A DNA stretch of 64,000 bases from Labedella gwakjiensis. Its GTDB lineage: Bacteria; Actinomycetota; Actinomycetes; Actinomycetales; Microbacteriaceae. Of this stretch, positions 33,381 through 41,993 are shown piece after piece (the first letter of the stretch is position 1; each line of letters opens with the position of its first letter). The stretch lies in assembly GCF_003014675.1 (NCBI RefSeq), contig NZ_PYAU01000001.1, positions 1,550,001 through 1,614,000 on the forward strand, in the 5' to 3' direction. The notes beneath the pieces are model-generated. The model was given only the letters and a program-made list of their open reading frames with translations. It did not search any database and was not told where the DNA came from. The translations under genes were made by a program, and so were the position numbers.

Positions 33381-34021
33381 TCACACGGCCCCGAGCGACC
33401 CGATGTTGCGCTTCTCGGGTCGTCTTCGAAACGCCAGCGAGCTGAGCTCGAACTCGCTCGCCTGCCACTCCGCGCGCACCTGCGCGACGACCTTGTTGCG
33501 GTGGAGTGTCTTCCGCTTACCTTCAGCCTTCCCATTTCTGGCAAGTTCCGTGAACGGTCCCCACTGGCCCCAGGAATGTGGCTTCGAGGGAACACATTGA
33601 GGCCACCCGCGGCCCGCCCAAGGTTCAACCCGGCGCCACTCCATCTTCGCGCTCTTACTACTGGCGACCTCGCGCCACAGCACACGGAACCACGCGTGGG
33701 AGATCTCCGGTGATCTGATGAGGAGAGTGAATGACTCTCCACTTCCCAGGACTTTCCGGGGCCGATAATCGTCCGACGAGATGATCTCAGCACCGACGAT
33801 TTGGAACTCCAGGATATGGGCCGCGCCCGATCCGGAGTTTCGCAACTCGAACGTGTGTTCCGACTGCTTCCCTCGGCGCCACCGCGACAGTTTCTCGTCG
33901 GTGTCCCGCCGAAGACAACTGGTCGAATGCCCCTCAGGCGCCAAAACCACGTGCCGACGCCGGCCAAGACAGCTATCCCCGAGAGAATGGTCGCGCCCGC
34001 AACGGTGTACTCCAGCCCCAA
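33381..34021 (-). pseudogene. membrane-anchored protein, frameshifted
   Basis: Two frames appear to belong together. The 5' frame (TTG 34021) encodes a clear TM anchor (GATILSGIAVLAGVGTWFW) and RLRGIRPVVF. The second frame continues DTDEKLSRWRRGKQSEHTF, a beta-rich domain (HILEFQIVGAEIISSDDY) and a basic C-terminus. The switch occurs near 33905-33925. The second frame's own 5' part has no sensible N-terminus. A single indel, real or a sequencing error, would join them. Function unknown; GC is lower than the window average. Confidence 0.5.
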
Positions 34022-34107
34022 TGGGAATCATGGCGAAAGAGTCACCGCAGCTCGCGGGCGTCGCAGCAGTCCGTCGAATCTCGCGGCGATGGAGGAGCTA
34101 GCCGTCA

Positions 34108-35106
34108 TCAGTCGCACACGATGCCATCGCCGTCACGGTCGAGGTCGTAGATATCGGAACCGACGATGCGGACCGGGCCCTGCACGTAGGCGGGTCCGTT
34201 GCCCGATCCGCCGGCGCAGTCGACGTCGGATGCGATCGGCACGCACGCATCGGCATAGTTTGAGTCGCAATTGCTCGCCGGTGCGGGGTCTGGCTGCACG
34301 ACGACGGGCTCTTTCGATCCGACCGCGATCACTTCGTTGACCGGCTCGACGGAGACGCGCTCCTCCACTGCGGTTCGCGACACCTCGACGCCGTCCTCGT
34401 AGGTGACGTCGAAGACGATCGTCTTCGTTCCGTTCACGCCGGCGGTCGCGACGCGAGTGGTGCCCTTCTCCATACCTGGGTCATCGACGTTCGAGCTCGT
34501 GTAGGGGATCGGTTCCGTCACTTCCACCTTCTCGACGGTCACCTCGATGGTTGGCGTGGGGGTCGGGGTCGGCGTCGCTGACCGGGTCGGCTCGGCGGTC
34601 TCATCGACGAGCGCGCTCACGCTCGAGTCGGCGTCGCCGGCGTCGTTCGAACTACCGGCGTGAGTACCGGCGGACGCCGTGCCGCTCACGAAGAGGACGA
34701 AGGCCATGGAGAGAGCCGCGATCGGAGCCTTCAGCGACCCCGACGCCTTGCCTGCGCGCGAGCGCCGCACGAGGCCGATGATCGCGAGCGCGACGAGAGC
34801 GAAGGACGCCAGGATCGCGAGGGCCGCCCCGGCGGGAGATGACAGCAGCACCGCGAGCACGACGATTCCGACGATGATCGCGGTGATCAGTCCGGCGGGA
34901 GTGCGCAGCCAGGTGACGAAGGGTCGCGTGGTGTTCGCGGCGGGCGCGGCGGGCGCGGTGGCGATATGGGTCGTTAGCGGGGCGGTGGTCGGTGAGGCCG
35001 ACGCGGTGACGGGCGGGCGAACATGCCACGCCGCTCCATCCCAGTATTCGACGCGAGAAGGGTCTTCCGGACGCTGGTACCAGCCCGGTGCAGGATTCGG
35101 GTTCAT
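34108..35106 (-). CDS. DUF2510-G5-Excalibur secreted/membrane protein
   Basis: 332 residues. N-terminal DUF2510 motif (APGWYQRPEDPSRVEYWDGA), two TM segments (LITAIIVGIVVLAVLLSS, LAILASFALVALAIIGLV) and a third hydrophobic stretch, a TPTPTPTPT linker, a G5 domain (about 200-270, GTKTIVFDVTYEDG, EERVSVEPVNEV) and a C-terminal Excalibur calcium-binding motif (DLDRDGDGIVCD). Likely an envelope protein that binds cell-wall glycans and calcium. ATG 35106 is preferred because the DUF2510 motif starts there. Confidence 0.82.
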   Translation of the reverse strand: MNPNPAPGWYQRPEDPSRVEYWDGAAWHVRPPVTASASPTTAPLTTHIATAPAAPAANTTRPFVTWLRTPAGLITAIIVGIVVLAVLLSSPAGAALAILASFALVALAIIGLVRRSRAGKASGSLKAPIAALSMAFVLFVSGTASAGTHAGSSNDAGDADSSVSALVDETAEPTRSATPTPTPTPTIEVTVEKVEVTEPIPYTSSNVDDPGMEKGTTRVATAGVNGTKTIVFDVTYEDGVEVSRTAVEERVSVEPVNEVIAVGSKEPVVVQPDPAPASNCDSNYADACVPIASDVDCAGGSGNGPAYVQGPVRIVGSDIYDLDRDGDGIVCD

Positions 35107-35440
35107 GGGGGGCTTTCGGATGGGGTGCCGACATCTCTGTCGACTCGGGGGGAACCCCATCGTGGCAGTCTTCGTGAGGCGCGCTCAGGTCCCAGTTCGA
35201 GGGACAAGCGGGGCGACTGGCTGGAATTTGGAGAGCGCCGCGAGTGTTACCCATGCACCGCTCTCGCAACCCTGAACTCAGACGTAAGAGTTGCGCCGAT
35301 CACCGGCCCGCCAGACGTGCGGCATTCGGGAATCGAACGGTCCTCTCTGAGTTGATCGTTGGGTCGGCGCCTCTGTGACGGAACACGCACACCTGCACGG
35401 CGTCTCCTTGATCGGACCTTCGCGCAGCTACGGTTGCCGT
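35107..35440. other. intergenic region, 334 bp
   Basis: No convincing gene on either strand. Near its right end lies the leaderless-type promoter of the pyrophosphohydrolase gene: TACGGT at 35429-35434, with TTGATC at 35408-35413 as a possible -35 at short (15-nt) spacing. The rest has no repeat or hairpin that I can support. Confidence 0.5.
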
Positions 35441-35761
35441 ATGTCCACTGAGGATCCACTTCCCCAGCTCCGAGCCTTTGTTGACGAGCGCGATTGGGCT
35501 CAGTTCCATACCCCGGCAAATCTCGCGAAGAGCATCTCGATCGAGGCCGCGGAGCTGCTGGAGCTCTTTCAGTGGAGCGAGGACGCGGACGAGGCGAAGG
35601 TCCGTGAGGAACTCGCCGACGTGCTGACCTACTGCTTCCTGCTCGCTGACCGAATCGGAGCCGAACCCGGTCAGCTCATCCTCGATAAGCTCTCGCTCAC
35701 TCGGGCGAAGTACCCGGCTGAGAAGGCCAGGGGCCGAAGCGACAAATATGACCGACTTTAG
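35441..35761 (+). CDS. MazG/dCTPase-like nucleotide pyrophosphohydrolase
   Basis: 106 residues of the all-alpha NTP-pyrophosphatase fold. The RS21-C6/DCTPP1-like signature is clear: RDWAQFHTPANLAKSISIEA, EAAELLELFQW (first metal motif) and REELADVLTYCFLLAD (second motif, EExxD). Such enzymes hydrolyse dCTP or non-canonical dNTPs to monophosphates. ATG 35441 has TACGGT 6 nt upstream. Its 3' end overlaps the next gene by 14 bp, so the two products are made together; with a GIY-YIG helicase partner, an antiphage role by nucleotide depletion is plausible but not shown. Confidence 0.88.
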   Translation: MSTEDPLPQLRAFVDERDWAQFHTPANLAKSISIEAAELLELFQWSEDADEAKVREELADVLTYCFLLADRIGAEPGQLILDKLSLTRAKYPAEKARGRSDKYDRL

Positions 35762-37502
35762 GATCGAGCACGCGCGGTTCAGTCGAGACGGGATCGCGCA
35801 GTGGACCGCCCTCGGCGGTCGTTTCGGAAACTGGCCCGTCGTCTACGCATTGAATGATGACCGGCGCGTATATGTAGGCGAGTCCCGCGACGTGACCAAG
35901 CGGATGAAGCAGCACCGCGAAGCGGCCGCGAAGAGCGGCTTGCATACGATGCGAGTTGTCATCGATGAGACCTTCAATAAATCCGTTTGCCTCGATCTCG
36001 AGTCGCACCTGATCAGGTGGCTTTCCGGCGATGGCGAGTACCAAGTCCTCAATCGCAACAGCGGCATTGTGGACGCCGATTACTACGACCGGGTCGCGTA
36101 CCGCCAGACGTTCGAGGAGATCTTCGAGAGGCTTCGCGAGGAGAACCTGTTCTCCCGTTCCATCCCGGAGATCGAGAACTCCGATCTCTTCAAGCTCTCG
36201 CCGTACAAGTCCCTCACCGAGGATCAGGCCATCGCGGTCGAGGACATCGTAGAAGGGCTCCTGGATGACTTCGCGTCGCCCGAATCCCCGAACGGAGGGA
36301 CGATCGTTGTTCAGGGAAGCGCGGGCACAGGCAAAACAGTGGTCGGGATTTATCTGCTGAAACTCCTGCAGGACATCGCCGAGAGCCGTGACACGGACGA
36401 GCCGGATCCGGACTCGATGTTCTCCGAATTCTTCGTCGTCGAGAACCGAGCTCTTCTCGAGGGGGTCGCGATCGCGATGGTCGTGCCTCAGCAGTCTCTC
36501 CGGCGGTCAGTCCAGAAAGTCTTTCGCAAGACACCCGGGCTCCAGCAAGTCGAGGTGCTTTCACCCATCCAACTTGGACGTCGGAATCAGGTCTACGACC
36601 TCGTCGTCGTGGATGAAGCGCACCGCCTCAACCAGCGAGCCAATCAGTCCTCCCCCGCACAGAATCGTTTCTTCTCCGACATCAACATCGCACTTTTCGG
36701 TCACGACGAGGACTCGTTCACCCAGCTCGACTGGGTCATCGCGCGCAGTCGACACAGGATTCTGCTTCTCGATGAGCATCAAAGCGTTCGACCGGCCGAC
36801 CTTCCGGCGTCGACTATTCGACGACTCATTGAAGGCGCCGCGGCAGCCTATCGCCACTATCCGCTCACGTCACAGATGAGAGTGCAGGGCGGCGAGGACT
36901 ACATCGCATATGTCCGCGATCTGCTTGCCGGCAATACGCCCAGTCGTGGCACGCGCTCGTTCGGCTCCTACGACCTCCGGTTCTTCGACGACATCGGAGA
37001 GATGCATGCGGAGATCCGTCGGCTCGATGATGAGGTCGGCCTCGCCCGCCTTGTCGCAGGATTCGCGTGGGACTGGAAAACCAAGACGGACCGCACCGCG
37101 TACGACATCGAACTCGACGGTGTTCAGCTCCGCTGGAACCAGACCGATAAGGACTGGATCAATTCGGAGGGCGCAGTCGATGAAGTCGGATCCATCCACA
37201 CCGTACAGGGGTATGACCTCAACTACGCGGGCGTGATCATCGGGCCCGATCTTCGATACGACATCGACCTCAAGAGAATCGTTTTCGACCGAGCGAGCTA
37301 CCGCGACAAGAAGGGCAAGGAGAACAACCCGCGCCTCGGCATCGTGTACACCGACGACGACTTGCTGCGATATGTCCGCAACATCTACTCCGTGCTGCTC
37401 ACCCGCGGAATGCGGGGAACGTTTGTGTACGTCTGCGACCCGGCGCTACGGGAGTATCTGCGGGAACGCCTTCCTCTCGAACAGAACACGTCTCTCGTCT
37501 AG
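35748..37502 (+). CDS. GIY-YIG nuclease fused to DUF2075 (Schlafen-like) helicase
   Basis: 584 residues. N-terminal GIY-YIG nuclease: VVY at 31-33, YVG at 42-44, catalytic Arg52 and metal-binding Glu85 (LDLESHL). From ~160 a DUF2075 P-loop domain: Walker A GSAGTGKT (190-197), Walker B DEAH (289-292, LVVVDEAHR), ILLLDEHQSV, LTSQMRVQGG, SIHTVQGYDLNYAGV and NIYSVLLTRGMRG, all superfamily-1-type helicase motifs. A DNA-cleaving, ATP-driven machine is expected. Gene overlaps the dCTPase-like gene by 14 bp and lies among broken and accessory genes. This is the strongest defence-system candidate in the window. Confidence 0.87.
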   Translation: MTDFRIEHARFSRDGIAQWTALGGRFGNWPVVYALNDDRRVYVGESRDVTKRMKQHREAAAKSGLHTMRVVIDETFNKSVCLDLESHLIRWLSGDGEYQVLNRNSGIVDADYYDRVAYRQTFEEIFERLREENLFSRSIPEIENSDLFKLSPYKSLTEDQAIAVEDIVEGLLDDFASPESPNGGTIVVQGSAGTGKTVVGIYLLKLLQDIAESRDTDEPDPDSMFSEFFVVENRALLEGVAIAMVVPQQSLRRSVQKVFRKTPGLQQVEVLSPIQLGRRNQVYDLVVVDEAHRLNQRANQSSPAQNRFFSDINIALFGHDEDSFTQLDWVIARSRHRILLLDEHQSVRPADLPASTIRRLIEGAAAAYRHYPLTSQMRVQGGEDYIAYVRDLLAGNTPSRGTRSFGSYDLRFFDDIGEMHAEIRRLDDEVGLARLVAGFAWDWKTKTDRTAYDIELDGVQLRWNQTDKDWINSEGAVDEVGSIHTVQGYDLNYAGVIIGPDLRYDIDLKRIVFDRASYRDKKGKENNPRLGIVYTDDDLLRYVRNIYSVLLTRGMRGTFVYVCDPALREYLRERLPLEQNTSLV

Positions 37503-37551
37503 AAAACGCGGTGGTGGCCTGTTTCGGAGCGGCGAGGTATACCGGGAGAGT

Positions 37552-38265
37552 TCAGCCCACGAGATTCCAGGTTCCGCAGCCCGAACTCTCGAATACCTGG
37601 CCACTCGTCAGAGTCACCGTTGCTGTGCCCTCTTCGACGATGTTGTTGTCGATGATGTCGGCGTCGGCCGCCGTCGAGGCAAGCCATGCGTAGTAGCAGA
37701 GGCCACTCGTGATCTCGGTGGTCCTATATGTGCCCGCACTTACGGTCTCGCCGACGATCTGGATACCGCCTCCGAAGGACTTTGCGTCTTTATCGGCCTC
37801 CTTACCGTCGATCTCATCTTCGCGTGCGTCGAGATCCTTCTCACGTTGATCGAGGCCGGCCTCCCGCTCATCGAGCGCAACCTCGCCGGTGGCGATGTCA
37901 TTCTCTCGATCCGAGATGGCGTCGTAATCGTCCTTCGCCTTGTCGTAATCATCTTCGAGCTCATCGAAGTCCTCGTTCAGCTTCGTGAGCTCAGCTGCCG
38001 TTTGAGAGCTCGTCTTGACCAATGCGCGATATTCCTCGGAGGCGGTCGCTGGCGGGCGGACGAGGACGCCACCGATAACTCCGAGGACGAGCGCACCGAC
38101 GGCAATAGCCGCGATCGGCAGCGTCACGAATTCACGGACCCGAGATCCGACGGTCGTGCGCGTGTCTTTGCGAGGGGCAGAGGTCCGACCTGCGGTCGGC
38201 GGAAGCGGAGGCTTCGGCGGCACAGTGTCTACAGGGAACACCGGCTGGGGCTCGTCATCGGGCAT
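37552..38265 (-). CDS. membrane-anchored coiled-coil protein with secreted C-terminal domain
   Basis: 237 residues. A proline-rich cytoplasmic N-terminus (~60 aa), one TM segment (LPIAAIAVGALVLGVIGGVL), a long acidic heptad-repeat coiled coil (ELTKLNEDFDELEDDYDK, LDEREAGLDQREKDLDARED), and a C-terminal beta domain (GGGIQIVGETVSAGTYRT, GLCYYAWLAS, SSGCGTWN) like that of other actinobacterial surface proteins. ATG 38265 has TACTCT 6 nt upstream on the minus strand. Function unknown. Confidence 0.75.
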   Translation of the reverse strand: MPDDEPQPVFPVDTVPPKPPLPPTAGRTSAPRKDTRTTVGSRVREFVTLPIAAIAVGALVLGVIGGVLVRPPATASEEYRALVKTSSQTAAELTKLNEDFDELEDDYDKAKDDYDAISDRENDIATGEVALDEREAGLDQREKDLDAREDEIDGKEADKDAKSFGGGIQIVGETVSAGTYRTTEITSGLCYYAWLASTAADADIIDNNIVEEGTATVTLTSGQVFESSGCGTWNLVG

Positions 38266-38352
38266 GTGAGGAGAGTAATCCTCACTTTTAGTGCCGGATA
38301 GTCCTTTTTCGAGGGTCAGGCGTCGACAGCCGGGCGGTCGAGTCACCCACTC

Positions 38353-39333
38353 CTACCGATCCACCCCCACCCCCGCACCGATCCCATCCCGCGACCCCAC
38401 GACCTCCCCCGCCGGCACCGCGTCCACCAGCCGCGCACGCTCCTCCGCGCTCAGCTCGATCCCCGCAGCGGCCGCGTTCTCGTCGAGGCGGGAGCGTCGC
38501 CGCGTTCCCGGGATCGGCACCGCGCCTTCCGCCATCAGCCAGGCGAGCGCGATCTGCGGCACGGTCGCGCCGCGTTCCGCGGCAATCTCCTCCACCCGCG
38601 ACACGAGTCGCTGGTTCGCGGCGAATGCGTCGGGCTGGAAGCGCGGCAGGCCGCGGCGCGCGTCGTCGGGGGCGAGGTCGTCGAGGCTGCGGACGCCCTC
38701 CGTCAGCACTCCGCGGCCGAGCGGCGAGAACGCGACGAGGCCGATGCCGAGTTCGTCCATCGTGGCCTTCTCGTCGTTGTGGAGCACGTCGCGCGCGAAC
38801 AGGGAGAACTCGGACTGCACCGCCGCGAGCGGATGCACGGCATGCGCGCGGCGGATCGTGGGTGCCGCCACTTCGGACAGCCCGATGTGGCGCACCTTGC
38901 CGGCCAGCACCAGGTCGCGGAGCGCCCCCACGCTCTCCTCAATCGGCACGGCCGGGTCGGCGCGGTGCAGGTAGTAGAGGTCGATCACGTCGACGCCCAG
39001 GTGACGCAGCGACCGGTCCGCCGCCCGCCGGATGTACTCGGGGGTGCCGTTGCGGCCGTGCACGGTGCCGTCGTCGTCGGTCTCGCTCGAGGCCTTCGTC
39101 GCGATCGTCACTTCGTCGCGGCGGTCGCCGAGCGCCCGGCCGATGAGCTTCTCGTTCTCGAACGGGCCATACGCCTCGGCGGTGTCGATGAACGTCACGC
39201 CGATGTCGAGCGCGTGCCGGAGCGTCGCGATCGACTCCTTCTCGTCGCTCGGACCGTAGAACGCGTTCATCCCCATGGCGCCGAGGCCGATGGCCGAGAC
39301 GGTGAGGCCGTCGCCGAGTGTCCGTTGCTTCAT
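38353..39333 (-). CDS. aldo/keto reductase
   Basis: 326 residues. Family features in order: IGLGAMGMNAFYG, DTAEAYGPFENEKLIGRAL (catalytic Asp/Tyr), lysine in ATKAS, LYYLHRADP with the catalytic His, and the NADPH-binding end IPGTRRRSRLDENAAA. Reduces aldehydes or ketones with NADPH. It overlaps the MerR regulator gene by ATGA (39330-39333), the usual MerR/aldo-keto reductase operon, so induction by an electrophile is likely. Confidence 0.92.
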   Translation of the reverse strand: MKQRTLGDGLTVSAIGLGAMGMNAFYGPSDEKESIATLRHALDIGVTFIDTAEAYGPFENEKLIGRALGDRRDEVTIATKASSETDDDGTVHGRNGTPEYIRRAADRSLRHLGVDVIDLYYLHRADPAVPIEESVGALRDLVLAGKVRHIGLSEVAAPTIRRAHAVHPLAAVQSEFSLFARDVLHNDEKATMDELGIGLVAFSPLGRGVLTEGVRSLDDLAPDDARRGLPRFQPDAFAANQRLVSRVEEIAAERGATVPQIALAWLMAEGAVPIPGTRRRSRLDENAAAAGIELSAEERARLVDAVPAGEVVGSRDGIGAGVGVDR

Positions 39334-39746
39334 TCGTTCGTTCCTTCCACGGCCGCCTCGTAGGCGGCGATCTTCGCGTCGATGGCGGCGAGGTGCCGCT
39401 GTGTCTGGGCGATCTTCTCCAGCACCCGCTTCCGGTGCTCGCGGAACAGCACGAGCCGTTCCGCCTCCGTCCCGGGCGTGCGCGACAGCTCCGCGATCAC
39501 GCGGATGTCGGCGATGCTCATCCCCGTCTCGCGCAGCATCACGAGGCCGGCGATCCATGCGAGATCTGCGGTGCCGTACCGCCGCCGTCCACCGGCGTCG
39601 CGCGGCGTCGGGTCGAGGAGGAGCCCGGCGCGGTCGTAGTAGCGGAGGGTCTCCACGGGGAGGCCGAGCACGGTGGCGGTGTCGCCGATGGAGAGGCCGC
39701 CGTCGGGCACGGTCGTGCCGACGTCGGGGAGTCGGATGTCGCTCAT
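39330..39746 (-). CDS. MerR-family regulator
   Basis: 138 residues. N-terminal MerR winged helix (LSIGDTATVLGLPVETLRYYDRAGLL, RRRYGTADLAWI) and a C-terminal dimerisation helix (ERLVLFREHRKRVLEKIAQT) without metal-binding cysteines, as in MerR proteins sensing organic or oxidative stress. ATG 39746 has GGAGGA (39754-39759) at 7 nt; a TTG further upstream is less likely. It probably twists its own promoter (operator at 39761-39780). Confidence 0.88.
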   Translation of the reverse strand: MSDIRLPDVGTTVPDGGLSIGDTATVLGLPVETLRYYDRAGLLLDPTPRDAGGRRRYGTADLAWIAGLVMLRETGMSIADIRVIAELSRTPGTEAERLVLFREHRKRVLEKIAQTQRHLAAIDAKIAAYEAAVEGTNE

Positions 39747-39760
39747 GAGGCCATCCTCCA

Positions 39761-39780
39761 ACCTGGAGCGCGCTTGAGGT
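39761..39780 (-). promoter_or_regulatory. MerR-type operator/promoter
   Basis: Dyad ACCTGGAGCGCGCTTGAGGT: ACCT, AGCGCGCT and AGGT are symmetrical. It lies in a 19-bp spacer between TTGACC (minus strand, 39783-39778) and GAGGAT (39758-39753); a 19-bp spacer is the hallmark of MerR-activated promoters. Confidence 0.55.
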
Positions 39781-39941
39781 CAAGCGTGGCCCGCATCCCT
39801 GGGCCGCGCGATTCGGTCGCTTGAGGCGCCGACCGCAGAACCCCTGATCGAAATAGTCGAAATGATACCTATATGGATATCTTTCTCATGGGTTCTCCAG
39901 GTCGTCCTACTGTCTCCCCACAACGAACGAAGGGGCTAAAC

Positions 39942-40616
39942 ATGACACACCATCGATGGACGAGCGTTGGGATCGGCGCCGCTGCTCTGGCCTGCGCCAT
40001 CGTGGTCAGCACCACAGGCGGTGCCTCGGCCGCTCCCACCGGAGAGATCACGACGTACACGGGGACCGTCACATCGGCCTCCTGCCTGGAACAGGTGCGA
40101 AAGGTAGCGGCGCAGACCGGTTCGGATCGGGCGGAGGGTGAGTCCCTCTGCTCGGGTACCGTCCGTGTGACCGAGACGACCGCGCAGAAAGTCACCGCCA
40201 GCGAGGTCGCATCCATCGGGAAAGAGCAGAGGCTGACGGTCGCCGAGACCGATGTATTGAGGCGGACGGCGGCAAACGGCGGCATCTACTACCGCGACTG
40301 GACCCACAGTTACTGGGTCGGCGGGCTCACGGAGAAGCACACCGGCCGCACCTACTGGGATGGGCACCACGCCTGGAACGCGTCCTACCGCGGCTTCAAG
40401 GGGAGTCATACCTGCCATTCCGAGGGCGGGCTCGCGATCGGCTGGTCGGTGGAACCCATCTCATGCCCGAAGCCCGGACCGCGCACGTCGGCTGACGCCT
40501 ACTACCGCTTCGACGCGAGCGCCGTATTCAAGGGAAGTCCCGTGACCCTGAACATCGGGTTGCACAACAAGACGTCCGCCACCGGCAAGGTCACGCTCTG
40601 GCAGGTCGGCGGATGA
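39942..40616 (+). CDS. secreted protein of unknown function
   Basis: 224 residues with a Sec signal peptide (hydrophobic core VGIGAAALACAIVVSTT, cleavage near GASA-APT). The mature part has a helical domain with two cysteine pairs (SASCLEQ, SLCSGT) and an aromatic, His-rich C-terminal domain (GGIYYRDWTHSYWVGG, KHTGRTYWDGHHAWN, SHTCHSEGG, ISCPKPG). ATG 39942 has GAAGGGG (39929-39935). Its stop overlaps a possible start of the next membrane-protein gene, suggesting a secreted effector/membrane partner pair. No family recognised; a bacteriocin-like role is only a guess. Confidence 0.65.
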   Translation: MTHHRWTSVGIGAAALACAIVVSTTGGASAAPTGEITTYTGTVTSASCLEQVRKVAAQTGSDRAEGESLCSGTVRVTETTAQKVTASEVASIGKEQRLTVAETDVLRRTAANGGIYYRDWTHSYWVGGLTEKHTGRTYWDGHHAWNASYRGFKGSHTCHSEGGLAIGWSVEPISCPKPGPRTSADAYYRFDASAVFKGSPVTLNIGLHNKTSATGKVTLWQVGG

Positions 40617-40654
40617 TGAGGACCACAGCGGTGAACACGAAGGAGACGGGTGAC

Positions 40655-40951
40655 ATGACCGAGGAACCCCCGAAGAGATACGGGGCGCGTGCGCCAGGGC
40701 TCTTCACCGCCATCGACGCGTGGTTCTTCGGAGCCATCTCCCTCGTGGTGGTGAGCGGCGCGTTCCTCCCCTTCCTCCCATTCCTCCTCGCAGGCCTCGC
40801 GGTCGCGACTCCCCTGCGCCGGTCTCGCTGGCGGCTCATCACCGTTCTGCTGATGGGCTTCCTCCTGGGACTTCTCTTCACCGCACCCTTTCTGCTCGAC
40901 CCACTCGACCTCGAATTCATCGAGCAGGGCCCGGTGCAGACGGCGCATTGA
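40655..40951 (+). CDS. small two-TM membrane protein, partner of secreted protein
   Basis: 98 residues with two TM segments (FGAISLVVVSGAFLPFLPFL and LITVLLMGFLLGLLFTAPFL). Start 40655 is preferred for its GAAGGAG site (40638-40644); an in-frame ATG at 40613 overlaps the secreted protein's stop. The C-terminal half (PLRRSRWRLITVLLMGFLLG, LLFTAPFLL) recurs as a fragment at 41765-41932. Could be an immunity or export partner of the secreted protein. Confidence 0.6.
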   Translation: MTEEPPKRYGARAPGLFTAIDAWFFGAISLVVVSGAFLPFLPFLLAGLAVATPLRRSRWRLITVLLMGFLLGLLFTAPFLLDPLDLEFIEQGPVQTAH

Positions 40952-40953
40952 CA

Positions 40954-40989
40954 GGCACGGCACCCGACGTGCTCGTGGGGTGCCGTGCC
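40954..40989 (+). terminator. intrinsic terminator
   Basis: GGCACGGCACCC (40954-40965) pairs perfectly with GGGTGCCGTGCC (40978-40989); 12-nt loop containing ACG/CGT. Begins 3 bp after the stop of the small membrane protein. Confidence 0.8.
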
Positions 40990-41198
40990 CTGGAGTCGAC
41001 CAACTACGCGGATGTTCGCGGCACGGGACATCTCCGCACACTCCCAGACGCGGAAGTGATTGCTGTACTCGGGCCCGTCCACGTGGTCCATCCGTAGCGT
41101 GACCACGCCGACAGGCCCCGGGCGAAATCGTGACGACGGGGCCCGCCGGTGCAGGACCAACCACGGCGAGTTACGCACGCCTTTGGAAGACTGGACCC

Positions 41199-41759
41199 AT
41201 GCCCCCCGAGGTCACTCTCCACCCCGTCCAGCGCCCCGCCGACGACGACGCCCTCGTCGACTTCATCAGCGCGCACGAGTATCCGTTCCACATGACGACC
41301 CGCCCCACCGCGGACGACGTCCGTTCCCGGATCGCCTCGGGGTCCTTCGACGCCCCCGAGCACGCGGCGTACTGGGTGGTCGCGGACGGCCGACGCGTCG
41401 GGGTCGCCACGCTCGAGGACCTCGAGGACGACGCGCCCCTCTTCGACCTCCGCCTGGCGAACGACGCTCGAGGCCGCGGCCTCGGTGTGCCCACGCTGCA
41501 GGCTCTCACGCGGGAGGTGTTCGAGCGCTTCCCCGCGGTGAACCGCTTCGAGGGCCAGACCCGCGAGGACAACATCCCGATGCGCCGCACGTTCCTCCGC
41601 GCCGGCTGGGTGAAGGAGGCGCACTACCGCGACGGCTGGCCGGTCGCCGGCGGCGACCCGGTTGCGTCTGTCGCCTACGCCATCCTGCGCCGCGACTGGG
41701 AGACGGGCAAGACGACACCGGTCCCGTGGGACGACGAACCGGGGCCGCGCGGCAACTGA
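41199..41759 (+). CDS. GNAT-family N-acetyltransferase
   Basis: 186 residues. Acetyl-CoA-binding motif A lies in LANDARGRGLGVPTLQALT (RGRGLG pyrophosphate loop); C-terminal NIPMRRTFLRAGWVKEAHYR is typical of RimJ/RimL-like acetyltransferases that modify N-termini or small amines. ATG 41199 was chosen as the start of similarity; upstream AAGACT may be a weak -10. Substrate unknown. Confidence 0.85.
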   Translation: MPPEVTLHPVQRPADDDALVDFISAHEYPFHMTTRPTADDVRSRIASGSFDAPEHAAYWVVADGRRVGVATLEDLEDDAPLFDLRLANDARGRGLGVPTLQALTREVFERFPAVNRFEGQTREDNIPMRRTFLRAGWVKEAHYRDGWPVAGGDPVASVAYAILRRDWETGKTTPVPWDDEPGPRGN

Positions 41760-41764
41760 CCGCG

Positions 41765-41932
41765 TTGGCAGGGTACTCCTCGTTCCCCACACCATTGCGG
41801 GAGTCGCGGTGGCGATTCATCGTGATCGTGTCAGTGGGCGTCACCCTCGGCCTCCTCTTCACCGCACCCGTCGTCCTCCATCTGCTGAATATCCAGATCG
41901 TCGAGCTGGGTCCGATACATCGGGTGGGTTGA
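41765..41932 (+). pseudogene. fragment of a small membrane-protein gene (copy of 40655-40951)
   Basis: 55 codons encode PTPLRESRWRFIVIVSV, LGLLFTAPVVLHLLN and IVELGPIHRVG, which align with the C-terminal half of the small membrane protein at 40655-40951 (PLRRSRWRLITVLLM, LGLLFTAPFLLDPLD, FIEQGPVQTAH). The N-terminal half is absent; the preceding bases belong to the GNAT gene. It is the remnant of a duplication, or a very short TTG-initiated gene. Confidence 0.6.
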
Positions 41933-41993
41933 CGACCGCACCACACGAACAAGGGGATCGAAGACGGCTCGCTCGAGTGATTCAGTTGGACGC

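Noticed and set aside
39747-39761. TTG start five codons upstream for the MerR gene
   Set aside because: It would place the ribosome site GGAGGA inside the coding region; ATG 39746 has that site at proper distance.
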